Assembly: GCA_013995675.1 (NCBI GenBank)
Contig: VWRR01000002.1
Coordinates: forward strand, 785,016 to 849,015
Direction: 5' to 3'
Length of the DNA: 64,000 nucleotides
Origin: Cyanidiococcus yangmingshanensis
Taxonomy: Eukaryota > Rhodophyta > Bangiophyceae > Cyanidiales > Cyanidiaceae
Made by a program: the position numbers and the translations under genes. The notes beneath the pieces are model-generated. The model searched no databases. It saw only the letters and a program-made list of their open reading frames with translations, and was not told where the DNA came from. Of the stretch, positions 1 through 9,384 are shown one piece after another. Position 1 is the first letter of the stretch. The number at the start of each line of letters is the position of its first letter.

Positions 1-390
1 CTGGCCGTCGTGTCGAAGCACTTCGCGTAGGACACCACCGTCGCCACCGCCGACAACAAGGACACGCGTTGGCCGCGGGTGCACAAACATAGGAACGTGC
101 GTGATCATCTCCTGGTAGGCAAACTCGTCCCGCTCAGTCACTTGAATGGCTCCGTCTAGAACCAACACACGACCATGAGCCTTGGAGTCGAAAACGAGTA
201 TATCCTGGAAACAAGAACGCCCGCTGTAGAGAACTTGCTGGACTTCAAGCGCTAGTGCCTGTCCCGGCCAGAGCGCACCGCGTTCCAGAAACCAGCCGTC
301 GCGAATGCAACAAAGATCTTCAGATCCGTTCGATAAGATCTTCTCATCAACTTCTGCTTGCATACCACGATCTGACGATGATGAAGTCAT
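1..390 (-). CDS. SPDS: Spermidine synthase (3' part cut by window edge)
   Basis: N-terminal part of a spermidine synthase, which transfers aminopropyl from decarboxylated S-adenosylmethionine to putrescine in the cytosol. The frame reads from ATG at 388-390 to position 1 without a stop. It shows the family hallmarks in order: [16 protein letters not shown] (the start of the N-terminal beta domain), [21 protein letters not shown] (substrate loop region) and VVGGGDGG, the decarboxy-AdoMet binding glycine motif. The catalytic C-terminal half lies outside the window. The first ~25 residues are Ser/Asp/Glu rich and unconserved. A second ORF on the same strand (395-664) ends just upstream in another frame and could add an N-terminal extension if a base is wrong; I do not include it. 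The gene is divergent to the selenoprotein-like gene. Confidence 0.93.
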   Translation of the reverse strand, partial: MTSSSSDRGMQAEVDEKILSNGSEDLCCIRDGWFLERGALWPGQALALEVQQVLYSGRSCFQDILVFDSKAHGRVLVLDGAIQVTERDEFAYQEMITHVPMFVHPRPTRVLVVGGGDGGVLREVLRHDGQ

Positions 391-1350
391 CCGTTCAGAC
401 ACAGAGAGCGTACGCCCTGCTTCGAGCCGTCAACTCGTTAGAGGCGCGTATCGTCGGGATCAGCACATGTCGTCGCGCGCCGCAGTGGCCCCCTCGACGG
501 TTGACGACGCCCAGGTCGCGTGTGATCGATCCAGCCTCCGTCAGCAATACGGCGGCAGTTCTCGGTCCAACGGTCATCCATTCGGATGCTTCGGAGGTAA
601 CGAGGCTCATTTTTTTCTTTCTATGGCTGGTGCCGCTGCTCCTCTGAGACGAGCTCGATGACATCGTTTGCTATTGGGATTGCGTTCCAGTGCAGCAAAC
701 GATCCTACACAAATGGCACACAGCGTTCTTCAGCCAGAGGCAATGTTCGCATCCGAGATGCGTTGCGCGACGGGACCTGATTGCCCTGCGTCCGTAGCGT
801 GCACCAGGCTCGAGCCAGGACCTCGCCTTGTTCTGATTGAATCATGGTTCGTTTTCGTTCGAGGTCTCGGGTCTTCTTTTGGTATCTACTGTGTTCATTC
901 GTCAAAGGTCAATGGTCTCATGCAGTATTCAGGTCCGGATACGAGATTGTGTTGTTGCTGCAAACAGGTGGAAGCATCTTTGCAAAACGAAGTGGAGCAT
1001 GAAAAAGTTGGTTTCGTCCGACGATAGGAAACGAATGCCTTGATGGAACATATGCAGAAATCAGTGAATATGATCCTCAATCTGATACGGGTACATTTTC
1101 CAGACGATACATGGCTCGTTCCTGCGTAGAATCGTTTGCATGGATGCATATCGAGTTCGGAGTCCAACGAGCACCGCGCGAGGGTGTCGGCGGCGCCCGC
1201 CGACGCAACGAACAGGGGACGCGTCCGCATTGGTCGCATCGCCGAATCCTATGGGCTGCCTTTGTGGTCGACCACATCTGGGTAGGTGTGCACGCTGCTA
1301 GCGAAACCGATGGCCCTAAGACCGGAACACGTAACGTTTTGAAGACGTTT
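391..1350. other. Divergent intergenic region
   Basis: About 960 bases between two divergent genes. The ORFs here are short, overlap on both strands and look unlike proteins. It presumably holds both promoters. I recognise no RNA gene or repeat. Confidence 0.4.
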
Positions 1351-2139
1351 ATGGATTCAAGACGCCTGCGTCGTGACAACTACGCCCGTGTTGGTGAGGA
1401 TGAAGAGGCGGGTACTGCACGACCGGGTTCGACGCTGGCACGGCGCGGGCCAGCGAACGCCAGTACTCGCCTCACACCCTTTCGGTCAGCCCGGGCAGCG
1501 ATCCAAGTTGTCGCGGTCGGCGTTGTGCTTGTCCTGATCACCACAGGTATGCTGTACGGTGCGCAACGGTACTGGTTGGAGCCCCGAACCGGAACGTCCT
1601 CGGGGCACGCGCTCTCTGCGGCGGACGCGCAGCTCCGAGCGGCGCTGGATGTTAACGCAACTGTTGTTGCTGAGGCGAGACAAGCGGTGCTCTTCACCCC
1701 AAGCGCATGAGTAAGTTGCCCAGAAGAGTGATGACAGAGATAGAAATACCTTATCTACATTGACGGAGATGCGACTGATGCGGGCATCTCGATGAGGAAT
1801 ACACTAGACTACTTGACTGACCCTGGGAACAAGAGACTAACCGCGACCGAGACGAGCGATGATTGCCTTGGATATCGAGGTGCATCGCTGCTGATGCGAC
1901 AATAGGCTTTGGGGAGGTATCCCGGAGTGCGCGATTTTACTACCCGAGTTTTCGTGGCGAATACGTGGAGCTTTCAGCGGCCAGTGCGGCGTGATTTTAC
2001 CGGTGGCAAACCCTTCCTCACATTCTACGGGGAAGGTGGCGTTGTCCTTCGACATGTCGCCATTGACCTGCTGAGCGCAGAACAGATAGCTCTCGTACTA
2101 GAGAGACACGGATTTCCAAGGATACCTCCGCAATCGTAG
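1351..2139 (+). CDS. Membrane-anchored Sep15/SelM-like selenoprotein (candidate, 2 exons)
   Basis: Exon 1 (1351-1710) encodes a basic N-terminus, one hydrophobic segment (about residues 50-70, a signal-anchor), then a likely lumenal stretch with an N-A-T sequon at 102. It runs to TGA at 1708-1710 (codon 120). A GTAAGT donor follows immediately. Exon 2 (1906-2139, 77 residues) begins A-L-G-R-Y-P-G-V-R-D-F and matches the thioredoxin-like fold of Sep15/SelM down to its end (GFPR versus GFYR in SelM). Joining the exons puts UGA exactly where Sep15 has selenocysteine (U-x-L-G-R-x-P-x-V-x-x-F). A SECIS-like hairpin follows at 2153-2222. Total 197 residues. Sep15/SelM are ER oxidoreductases; an ER-lumenal redox role is inferred. 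Oddities: no cysteine anywhere, so the usual CG(G)U partner is absent (here P-S-A-U), and there is a TM anchor instead of a cleavable signal. If UGA is a stop, exon 1 alone is a 119-aa membrane protein. Confidence 0.72.
1711..1905 (+). other. Spliceosomal intron of the Sep15/SelM-like gene
   Basis: A 195-nt intron with donor GTAAGT at 1711, ACTAAC branch-site-like sequence at 1836-1841 and acceptor AATAG ending at 1905. Exon 2's frame has TAG directly before its first codon and exon 1 would stop at 1729 if unspliced, so splicing is required to join the halves. The junction is phase 0, directly after the in-frame TGA. Confidence 0.7.
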
Positions 2140-2152
2140 CAGCGTTCAAGAC

Positions 2153-2222
2153 GAGCAGTCGTGACCATGAGACAACTTCCGAAAAGGCGGTCTCGCTCGG
2201 GAAGTGGTTGACCCGATTGCTT
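2153..2222 (+). promoter_or_regulatory. SECIS-like element in the 3' UTR
   Basis: Read directly: lower helix gagcagtcg (2153-2161) with cgattgctt (2214-2222), 9 pairs including two G-U. The quartet strands are ATGA at 2167-2170 and TGA at 2209-2211 (UGAG facing UGAC, giving tandem G.A pairs). The upper helix is acaacttcc (2172-2180) with ggaagtggt (2200-2208), with one A.G mismatch. Conserved loop adenines AA at 2182-2183 lie 11 nt after ATGA. This is the order and spacing of a eukaryotic SECIS, which recruits SBP2/EFSec to recode UGA. It starts 14 nt after the final TAG. Confidence 0.75.
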
Positions 2223-2929
2223 GCCCTTGAGCCAATATCAGGAAAGGGAACGAAAGACTCCTTCAGGTAAGCAGGGATGATTTTTGGGGCATGTAAAGAC
2301 TATTGGTCGAGCGTCGCGCTTCGGCTTATGATTCCAGGTTCCAGACTTGTGGTAGAACGACTTTTGAGGGCGAGCATCCGACGCGCCCACAGCAGTCTCC
2401 TCTTTGTCATCGGTGCTGAAGTGCGAAGTGGCGGTGGACTCAGGGAGAGCGCTGCTGCGTAGTGCGCACACAGCTTTGACGGCTGCCTGGTCCCTGGCGA
2501 AGCGAAGCTGTCATTCGTCATCATCTGACCATTCGAAGATCATCGAGAAAGCGCCCTGAAACGTCGATTCGAATGGTCGGCATTTGCGACTGACCCCAGA
2601 TCGTGTCGAATATCGCTAGATCGTATTCGATCTGGTTTGTCCTCAACAAGTCAGAGGACATTGCTGCTATGGGCTGCGTATCTTTCCAGTCGATATTCGC
2701 AACAGGTACGTGCCTCCATCGCTCCATGCATCCTGTGATTTCAGGCTTTGGGAGTATAGTGCTCTACCTGAGGCGAGAGGCAGAGCACCTTCTTGGACCA
2801 TTCGAGCATTGGATGCCCGTGGACCCAGATATGAGGTTCACTCTGGGTACACAGGGCGCTCTGTCTGCGATTTCGTGGCCACCTGCCTCGACATTCGCCG
2901 CGCGGTGAAGTCGAAGAACGCGTCCGCTC
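2223..2929. other. Intergenic, no recognised gene
   Basis: Only short overlapping ORFs. A 68-codon ATG ORF on the minus strand (2521-2727) is the most protein-like, but I recognise nothing in it. Confidence 0.35.
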
Positions 2930-4546
2930 TCACCTGCCATCACTCGATAGCGAGGTGCACGGAATGCCACCGCCACAGATGTAGTAGCTGCCGTTCACAC
3001 AAAGGATGCGACACAAACTTCCTCGATCTAGTGCTGCAGGTTCAAACCTCGCTTGCGTCATCGTTATCGTTTCGTCTCGGTTCTGGCTACGCGATGCATG
3101 CTGCGTGACGCTTCTCGGAGCAAGACCCCACTCTTCCAGCGAGCCCAAAGGATCGATATCCCCAAAATCTGCCTTGGGACCATGACCACTTCCATTCAAC
3201 GACGATGAACTCGTCGGTGTTCGAGAGACTCTCTGCCGCGCGCTAAACGGTGCTGTACCATCCGTGCCGGATTCCACAACCGTCCCCAATATGGATTCGC
3301 GATGTGCTCTCTCGCCACTTCGCTCGGTACTGCCCCTGTTCGGTGAATGGCGAGCGACCTGAGGCGATTGAATGAGACTCGCTTGGATGCGGTCCCATTC
3401 CGCCTGCAGATACGCTTGCGGATCATAGAGCAGGAGTTCGCTCCGGTCAGCGGCTTGCGAATCCAGCGTATCCATGATGGATACATTATTTTCGAGACGT
3501 TCGTCGTAGACCTCGCGTCCGATTTCCGTGAACTCAGCTTCCAACAACGCATCCAGTACACAGTGGCTCACAAGCGTGTGATCAGCGATGCCTCGCCACC
3601 AAAATGTGGTGGTTTGCGGATACGCCGCAATCGACGCTGCTCCGTAGATCCAACGCATGAGTGCATGCGGAAGCCTCAAAAGAAAGCATAGATTCCATTT
3701 GAGTAAGCCCACTGCAGCCTGAGCTTCGTGGGCATTCGGCTGGAACTGTTCTGCCTCGGTATCGCCTCGATTACGAGGTAGACGAAGCCGACTCGGAACC
3801 AAAGTCGAGCGCAAATCGATGGCACTGTATACCAACGCTTGGGTCTGATCCCCTAAATGTTCCAGCACTGGTTCATGATCCGCAACATCAGCTGGCATAT
3901 GGCCGAGCAGCTGCTCGTCGAGCGCACGAAGAAAACTCCTACATTGGCGATAGAAGCGCAGGATCTGGCGAACCGTGGCGTCATGTCCCCAACCGTGATG
4001 AACAAGACGCCAAATGAAGTAGGACTCTATATGGAGCGTCCCTGAACCATATAGAGCCGAGTTGCGTAGCGCATCCCACGCAGTTACGAGAACTGCATCC
4101 ATCACTGCTGACTCCATGGAAGTTTTCGTTCCTTCAATCCATTCGACGACGGCGTTTACCCACGATAAGGCCATTGCTTTATCATAATGAAGACGTGATT
4201 CATCTTTTTCACCGTAGATAAACTCCAAAAGAGTTGCCTCTTCGAAGAAAAGGTCCAGTACAGCACGGAGGTCTCGCGTCACCCTCTCTGTTTCTGGCCT
4301 CCCCTCGAGTGACCGAGCACCTCCAAAGCGCCTCTCAGTGCCAGGGATACGTTTTTGGTGGATGATTTCTCGACACAAGTTCAGAAACTCGCTCTCTGCA
4401 GCTAGACCACGGTCACTAAGGAGGCTCGCCCGTGACAGCGGGCGGTGCCAGCGACATGGCTGACGCTTGCGACGTCGTCGACACGTCTCCGACACGTATC
4501 GGATCTCCGCGACTAGACCCGATGGATGGGTCAAACCATCTCTCAT
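2930..4546 (-). CDS. Conserved-looking hypothetical protein, 538 aa
   Basis: An uninterrupted ATG-initiated ORF. The first ~35 residues are Arg-rich. The middle (about 90-370) is predicted mostly helical, with many Leu/Trp/His residues and blocks such as FFEEATLLEFIYGEKDE, YFIWRLVHHGWGHD and TTFWWRGIADHTLVSHCVLDALL. Residues from about 400 on are Ser/Arg/Gly rich and low complexity. No signal peptide, transmembrane segment or catalytic motif that I can name. Codon pattern and length argue for a real gene. I do not recognise the family. It shares a strand with the fibrillin gene but is about 680 bases away from it. Confidence 0.7.
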   Translation of the reverse strand: MRDGLTHPSGLVAEIRYVSETCRRRRKRQPCRWHRPLSRASLLSDRGLAAESEFLNLCREIIHQKRIPGTERRFGGARSLEGRPETERVTRDLRAVLDLFFEEATLLEFIYGEKDESRLHYDKAMALSWVNAVVEWIEGTKTSMESAVMDAVLVTAWDALRNSALYGSGTLHIESYFIWRLVHHGWGHDATVRQILRFYRQCRSFLRALDEQLLGHMPADVADHEPVLEHLGDQTQALVYSAIDLRSTLVPSRLRLPRNRGDTEAEQFQPNAHEAQAAVGLLKWNLCFLLRLPHALMRWIYGAASIAAYPQTTTFWWRGIADHTLVSHCVLDALLEAEFTEIGREVYDERLENNVSIMDTLDSQAADRSELLLYDPQAYLQAEWDRIQASLIQSPQVARHSPNRGSTERSGERAHRESILGTVVESGTDGTAPFSARQRVSRTPTSSSSLNGSGHGPKADFGDIDPLGSLEEWGLAPRSVTQHASRSQNRDETITMTQARFEPAALDRGSLCRILCVNGSYYICGGGIPCTSLSSDGR

Positions 4547-5225
4547 CGAAGCGAGGCACTTTGGCGGGGCGATGAAGGCTCGGGTTGATCGAATGGCTTC
4601 AAGAAAATCGATGTCGGTGAAGCGAGGCGCGCTGCAGATAGAACGTTACGATGCCCCGCTTCGATTCTTGTTTGCTCTCGGACTGCCCCCGAACGATTGG
4701 AAAAGCGGATTTACGACTCCAACGAGCGGTGCTGTCGCTGTAAAACGTGGCGATGCTCAGTGAAAGCTTTTGAAAGAGTTCTCTTACGGTTGATAGCACT
4801 GATGGCTTGATGAATCCTTACTTGTTTGTGGATAGGCAATCAGGGAAGCATCGAGTGCAGCATTAGGAGTCTGGCAGTCGAAATCTGCCTTGGCAACGAA
4901 CGCTCTCCGACTGAGATCGGTTGCTCCTGCTGCCTCAATCCAAGGGTAACAACGAAAACGCGTCCCGCTCATAGCGTCCAAATTGCTTTATGAATACCCT
5001 AGCTGGCAGTTCGATACACGCGTATGATCATCCGCTTCGACACAAGTTCGTTCCTCTCTCTAGTCCTGACACCTGGAAAGAAATTAGAGGCAGCGACGTT
5101 CACGCGGATCCCATGTTCAACGAACCTGATCTCCCTCCGTCATCATATTGTGAACCATGGTCCATCACCGGAGCCTCAGTTCGGTCCTTTTAGGAATCCA
5201 CTTCAACGACTCGTCTTGCGTTCAA
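4547..5225. other. Intergenic, nothing recognised
   Basis: About 680 bases between two minus-strand genes with only short ORFs. It probably contains the promoter of the 538-aa gene and the 3' region of the fibrillin gene. Confidence 0.35.
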
Positions 5226-5915
5226 TTATTCACGAAGCAGGACAAACACATTCGCTAAATTACCCCGCGAGATACGCATATCCTCATCTAAGTACGTGAC
5301 ATCGAGCCAGCCACGCGCCCTCGCGGGTGCCCGCACGCGCAAAAAGCCGAACTGAAAGGTTTTGAACTGTACACGCACCCGTCTCGGTGGCTCCGGTGTG
5401 AACACTGCTTGCACACGGTTCGTAAGCAGCCCGAACAAGACCCGTTCCTCGTTGATAACCTCACCTCTATCCAAATAGATGGTCTGATAGATACTGTCCT
5501 TCACTGGTCGAGCGACACTTGGACGATCCAGTCCGAGCACGTTCTTCGAGTTGGTATAGATGAGGCGCCAACGTCCGTCCAGAAGCGGTGAGTCTGTCGG
5601 TACACTGGTCGGATTCTGTCGCTCAAGCGGTTGGATGTATTGCTCGTCAAGCTCCCTCGTGAGCGCCTCAGAGTAGCCACGGCGTCCCATATCGATATCT
5701 TTCACTCTTTCGATCAACGTCTGTTTCGCCTGTTCCCGTGTTGGTGTGGTCAGAAACACGCCCATCGCTAGTGAACGAGACCAAAGAGTCGCTGAATGGA
5801 GCTTGGCTTGTCGGCGGCCCCAAACAACTCGCGCTCCCTGAGAAGCGTTAGAACAATGTGCGTTCACGTCGCTCTTTCTTGAGACAATCAGAAAAGGACT
5901 CACAAAAGCACTCAT
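5226..5915 (-). CDS. PAP/fibrillin family plastid lipid-associated protein
   Basis: A 229-aa protein starting at ATG 5913-5915; the open frame continues upstream only with TTG. Residues 1 to about 55 are Ser/Arg/Ala rich with no acidic cluster, as in a plastid transit peptide. A helical region follows with REQAKQTLIERVKDID, then the PAP/fibrillin core: LLDGRWRLIYTNSKNVLG, a beta-rich barrel with GEVINEERV, and the end motif YLDEDMRISRGNLANVFVLLRE. In this lipocalin-like family members bind lipids or prenylquinones at plastoglobules and thylakoids and help protect against oxidative stress. Ligand and subplastid site cannot be told from sequence. Divergent from the 6132 gene with about 216 bases between the starts. 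Confidence 0.88.
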   Translation of the reverse strand: MSAFVSPFLIVSRKSDVNAHCSNASQGARVVWGRRQAKLHSATLWSRSLAMGVFLTTPTREQAKQTLIERVKDIDMGRRGYSEALTRELDEQYIQPLERQNPTSVPTDSPLLDGRWRLIYTNSKNVLGLDRPSVARPVKDSIYQTIYLDRGEVINEERVLFGLLTNRVQAVFTPEPPRRVRVQFKTFQFGFLRVRAPARARGWLDVTYLDEDMRISRGNLANVFVLLRE

Positions 5916-6131
5916 GTTGAACAATCGGGTTAGTGAGCAGTTGTGGGTACCAGCGCCACTAGGGCCATACAGTGGCGAGTTCGCGACGAACACCAACGCT
6001 TGGATGAGATTGCGTGGCTTCGAGACGCTGAGCCGCCTCGATACAGGCAGTTGACGCTCACGAAAACTTGTCGTTCATCTCGTGGTTTTACCTGGTGGCC
6101 CCAGAACGAACCCAGTTAAATTTCACGGACA

Positions 6132-6521
6132 ATGTCCCAGAGCACGTCATCGATGTCAGAGGCATTGATCAAAACGATCTGCGGTGAACTACAACGAGAG
6201 CTGTTTGATCTATTCGATCTACTTATCCAAAACGTCGAGGAAGCAGCCTACCAAGTGCCGTACCTCGTGATTCGAGAAAAGTATCTCAGCTGCCAGGTTC
6301 TGGTGCGAAGACTACGCGACACGATCTCTGAACCACTAGGTGACTCTGGAACTATTTATGAGCATATGCAGTATCGTTGGTTCCTCGAGCGACAGGCCGC
6401 AGCGGGAGGCGCTCGAACCCTCGAAGCACAGCGAGCGCGCCTGGAGCAGGCACAACGCAGGTTTCGCTACGTCACCGCCGGGGCAGAGACACGGCTCCAT
6501 GGAGCCCCTTCTCTCACTTGA
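6132..6521 (+). CDS. Small helical protein, 129 aa, unknown
   Basis: ATG start, 129 codons. Predicted almost entirely helical: ELQRELFDLFDLLIQNVEEA, then VLVRRLRDTISE and a coiled-coil-like LEAQRARLEQAQRRFR before a short tail. Hydrophobic heptads and lack of a signal sequence suggest a soluble subunit of a larger complex; small Mediator or tethering subunits look like this, but no diagnostic motif supports any one family. It lies divergent to the fibrillin gene. Confidence 0.55.
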   Translation: MSQSTSSMSEALIKTICGELQRELFDLFDLLIQNVEEAAYQVPYLVIREKYLSCQVLVRRLRDTISEPLGDSGTIYEHMQYRWFLERQAAAGGARTLEAQRARLEQAQRRFRYVTAGAETRLHGAPSLT

Positions 6522-7031
6522 AGTGGACCTCGCTGTGTCCCGGTGCAGTTGGCTTACTTTGTGACAAGCCAATAGGGTACGAACGCGTTTTCGTGAGAGG
6601 TTTTCGCGGACCGAGATGGACACAATCCCTCGTCTATCGAGTCGTCCAGGCTTGTTTACAAAGTCGCAGAAACCAGAGCCTGTGTTCGATGCATCGGAGC
6701 GTATTGCCGGCTCGTTTGTCGCGAGACTGGGGTATGCTGGTATTTTTTCGAATGACGGAATCGTGCATTTGCTCCCAGCCGGTTGCATGCAGGGTATCGA
6801 TCACGATCCGGCTAAGAAATAGACAAGAACAGCAGTCCTGAGACATACTGGTACTCAAGCCCGACATCTCTGCGAGTCCGAAGGATTGTGCACACTTTGT
6901 CACTCCTGCAACAAGAACCTTCTCGATATTTGAACGATCAAGGCGTATTCCGTGGGGCGGGTTCTGTGGTATGCTTGGACAAATTCTGAAATAGCTTCTG
7001 CGAATCCCTTGCGGCCAAAACTCGCCATTAT
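6522..7031. other. Intergenic, nothing recognised
   Basis: About 500 bases with short overlapping ORFs only. Confidence 0.35.
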
Positions 7032-7460
7032 GGATGTCCATCGGCGCTCAAGGCAAACCGTTTATACAGGACCGGGATGCGCTCCAGATCCCCGATCCAA
7101 GCCCTGTTCGAAACAATTGCAATGATGCAGAGGCTTGCTTCGTTGTATTCTCCGCCTAGGACGACGAGCGGTCTCTCCAGTGTTTTGTCTGGAATCCAAT
7201 AGAGCTTGAAATCACCACGAGCATTCGGACGCCCACACTAGCTGCTGAGCTAGTGATCGGAGGGACACGATATATCGTCGCCGGGCGTGCTATTTCACCT
7301 TGCCAGCGCAAGAGTTATCCAACTGATTTGTTTGCCGCTTTGTAGAATTCTCGAGTAGGTCACTGCGGATACCAATGGAGATAAAATCGGTCTGGAACTG
7401 ATCCCCCTTGGCCAGCCAGAGCAGTGTACTCGAATAGGTGTTGGTACGCTACCGCACGCC
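7032..7460 (-). pseudogene. Coding-like stretch in broken frames (remnant or spliced gene end)
   Basis: Just downstream of the ubiquitin protease, the minus strand carries protein-like text in changing frames without a start codon. One frame at about 7306-7450 reads YSSTLLWLAKGDQFQTDF and continues to a stop. Another at 7032-7233 reads GDFKLYWIPDKTLERPLVVL, then an Ile/Val-rich strand and ends with a stop at 7032. A TAG precedes the second block, so it could be a 3' exon or a frame broken by indels. I cannot name the family, and no complete gene can be assembled. Confidence 0.3.
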
Positions 7461-7488
7461 GGGTGTGTCGAGAGGCTGCGCTCTTCAA

Positions 7489-9384
7489 CTAGGCACGGTA
7501 AATGAGGAGGTAAGCCGTACGCGAGAGCACCGTACTCGCCGGCACCGTCTGTACCTCCAAATCGTCACATTGCCACCAAATGCTCTCTACGCTGGGTACG
7601 CGACTGGACATTTTTGTGGCGCTCCGCGCTTTGTGCGGCCATGAGGAGCTTGGTCGACTCGCGAGAACATCGGCGATATAGTGCCCGCTCGCAAGATCCG
7701 GTCCAAGGTGGGTAATCACTGCAACAAGGTGATAGCGACGGGCTCGCGCCTCGTTGAGTTGAGCTTTCGGTACCGCGGCACTAAACCAAGATGAATTCAA
7801 AGTCAGCTGCAGAGGGAAAGAAAGCTGTTTGAGCAGTTTTTTGCTTTGGCCGATACCGTCAGCTTGTATTGAGAAGCGCTTCAAATGAACAATGAGCACT
7901 GGTGGCAGCGGCGTATCTAGGGTAACCTCTTTCCGCAACAGATCCGGGTTTGGCGCGGCGACCGTCGAAGTTATTTGGCTGGTTCTATCAGTTTCAGGCG
8001 TGTCGAGGAATTCCGGTTGCATGAAGAAGCGGAAAGCATCATCAAGCGTACGAATACGCTGATCATCGATATCAAGAGAGAGCATGAGAAATGGCTCTCG
8101 CACCGCCGAGCGCTTGGCACCCGCCTTGCGCACCTCGCTACGAAGCGCCCCACTGAACAAAGTCGTTATAAATGTCGGCCGTACTTGATGCGTTCGTACA
8201 ACGGCGCTGCGTCCTTTCCGGTCAACCATCTCCCATTCGGTGTTCTCCATCGAGTCCGTCGCAAGGTCGTCAGATGGCGACGATCGCTCCATGACAGTTG
8301 CGTCTGGTCCCAGATGTGTTAACAGATCAAGTACTTCGCTGTGCAACCCATCCAACATCATCATTAGCAACTCTTGGGCATCTTCTTGATGGCCAGGGCG
8401 CAGCTCTGCTGCAAGGCGCTCGCTCTCCCAAAAGTAGCTCGGTCTTAGCGGCGTCGAGTGTGTGGATGTTCGTCCCTGGTGGTTCCGGGTCTGCCGCCAG
8501 TGCGCCAACCAGTCTTTGACCAGGCGCACCCAGCCTGCGACCAGAGGGCAGCGGTGTCTCTCTACCAGCTCAAGCTCTGGGGGCAGAATTGGCGCGAGTG
8601 CAGCCCAGATGTCCCGAAATTCGTCCACAGCGAGGAGCGCTTGCAGAACAGCATTGATGTAGCACGAGTTCCCCGTGTTTGCAAAGCCAGGTCGTCTCCA
8701 GTGCGGATCCAGTTGATATGTGGACGGCCCCGTGGTCAATGTTGCGCTCCTATCTAGCACCGGACGGCCGTGCTGGAGCAGCTGCCAGAGCCGGCGATGG
8801 GACTCAGGAGAGCTCGGAGCCGACGCCTCGTTGCCTCTTTGAAAAGAATCAACATTCTTTCCGTTTTCTGGCATGATTCGGTGGCCTCTTTCCCCGCTTG
8901 TCGGCCGTTGTTGTGCTGAAGGCATTCTTTCGGGAGCGCCATGACCAGTACCAGCAGCGCCGCCACTGACGACTGCTGCCCAGCGTATTCGAGAGGAGGT
9001 AGCCACTGCCGACGATGGCGCTTTCGCAAGGCCGTCGGGACTAGCGCTCGATCGAGTCGGTGTCGACGAGCCACTTGAGGGCATATCTGCCGCCGCCAGC
9101 ACCAACGATTCTTCCGAGCGCTGATCACCGGTATTGTTCTCTACCTTTACCGAGTCCTCTGGAGTTTCGCTCGTAGGCGCGCGAACATCCTGTGGTGCCA
9201 AAGGCGGTCGCAGCTCCTCTACACCCGATTCCTTTACCTGTCGAGTCAGGTTTATTTCCGACTCCTCATCGAGGACTCTTGTAATTGGCTGCAGGTTTCG
9301 AATCAGTTTCCACCAATCGCGCACGGTAAGCTGGCCCAGGTAAAGTTCTTGATCACGTAGACCAGAACTATCCTGTTGCTCCAT
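7489..9384 (-). CDS. Ubiquitin carboxyl-terminal hydrolase (USP family)
   Basis: A 631-aa deubiquitinase; start chosen at ATG 9382-9384 (the open frame continues upstream only with TTG). Residues 1 to about 215 are Ser/Glu/Pro rich and probably disordered. The C19 peptidase domain begins with GFANTGNSCYINAVLQALL, catalytic Cys at about 241. It includes GHQEDAQELLMMMLDGL and the beta-strand PVLIVHLKRFS, then GHYIAD with catalytic His at about 568, WWQCDD, and the canonical end TAYLLIYRA. The layout with a long unstructured N-terminus resembles USP10/Ubp3-type enzymes, but paralogue assignment is not secure. It cleaves ubiquitin from substrates in cytosol or nucleus. Divergent from TIM14 with about 285 bases between the starts. 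Confidence 0.92.
   Translation of the reverse strand: MEQQDSSGLRDQELYLGQLTVRDWWKLIRNLQPITRVLDEESEINLTRQVKESGVEELRPPLAPQDVRAPTSETPEDSVKVENNTGDQRSEESLVLAAADMPSSGSSTPTRSSASPDGLAKAPSSAVATSSRIRWAAVVSGGAAGTGHGAPERMPSAQQRPTSGERGHRIMPENGKNVDSFQRGNEASAPSSPESHRRLWQLLQHGRPVLDRSATLTTGPSTYQLDPHWRRPGFANTGNSCYINAVLQALLAVDEFRDIWAALAPILPPELELVERHRCPLVAGWVRLVKDWLAHWRQTRNHQGRTSTHSTPLRPSYFWESERLAAELRPGHQEDAQELLMMMLDGLHSEVLDLLTHLGPDATVMERSSPSDDLATDSMENTEWEMVDRKGRSAVVRTHQVRPTFITTLFSGALRSEVRKAGAKRSAVREPFLMLSLDIDDQRIRTLDDAFRFFMQPEFLDTPETDRTSQITSTVAAPNPDLLRKEVTLDTPLPPVLIVHLKRFSIQADGIGQSKKLLKQLSFPLQLTLNSSWFSAAVPKAQLNEARARRYHLVAVITHLGPDLASGHYIADVLASRPSSSWPHKARSATKMSSRVPSVESIWWQCDDLEVQTVPASTVLSRTAYLLIYRA

Noticed and set aside
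395-664. 89-codon ORF upstream of spermidine synthase
   Set aside because: Could be an N-terminal extension only if a base is wrong; Ser/Arg rich with no recognisable motif, so not joined.
2521-2727. 68-codon ATG ORF, minus strand
   Set aside because: Plausible composition but no support beyond openness; left out as a gene.
3035-3060. tRNA B-box-like ggttcaaacc
   Set aside because: The flanks do not pair as a T-stem, and it lies inside the 538-aa coding region.
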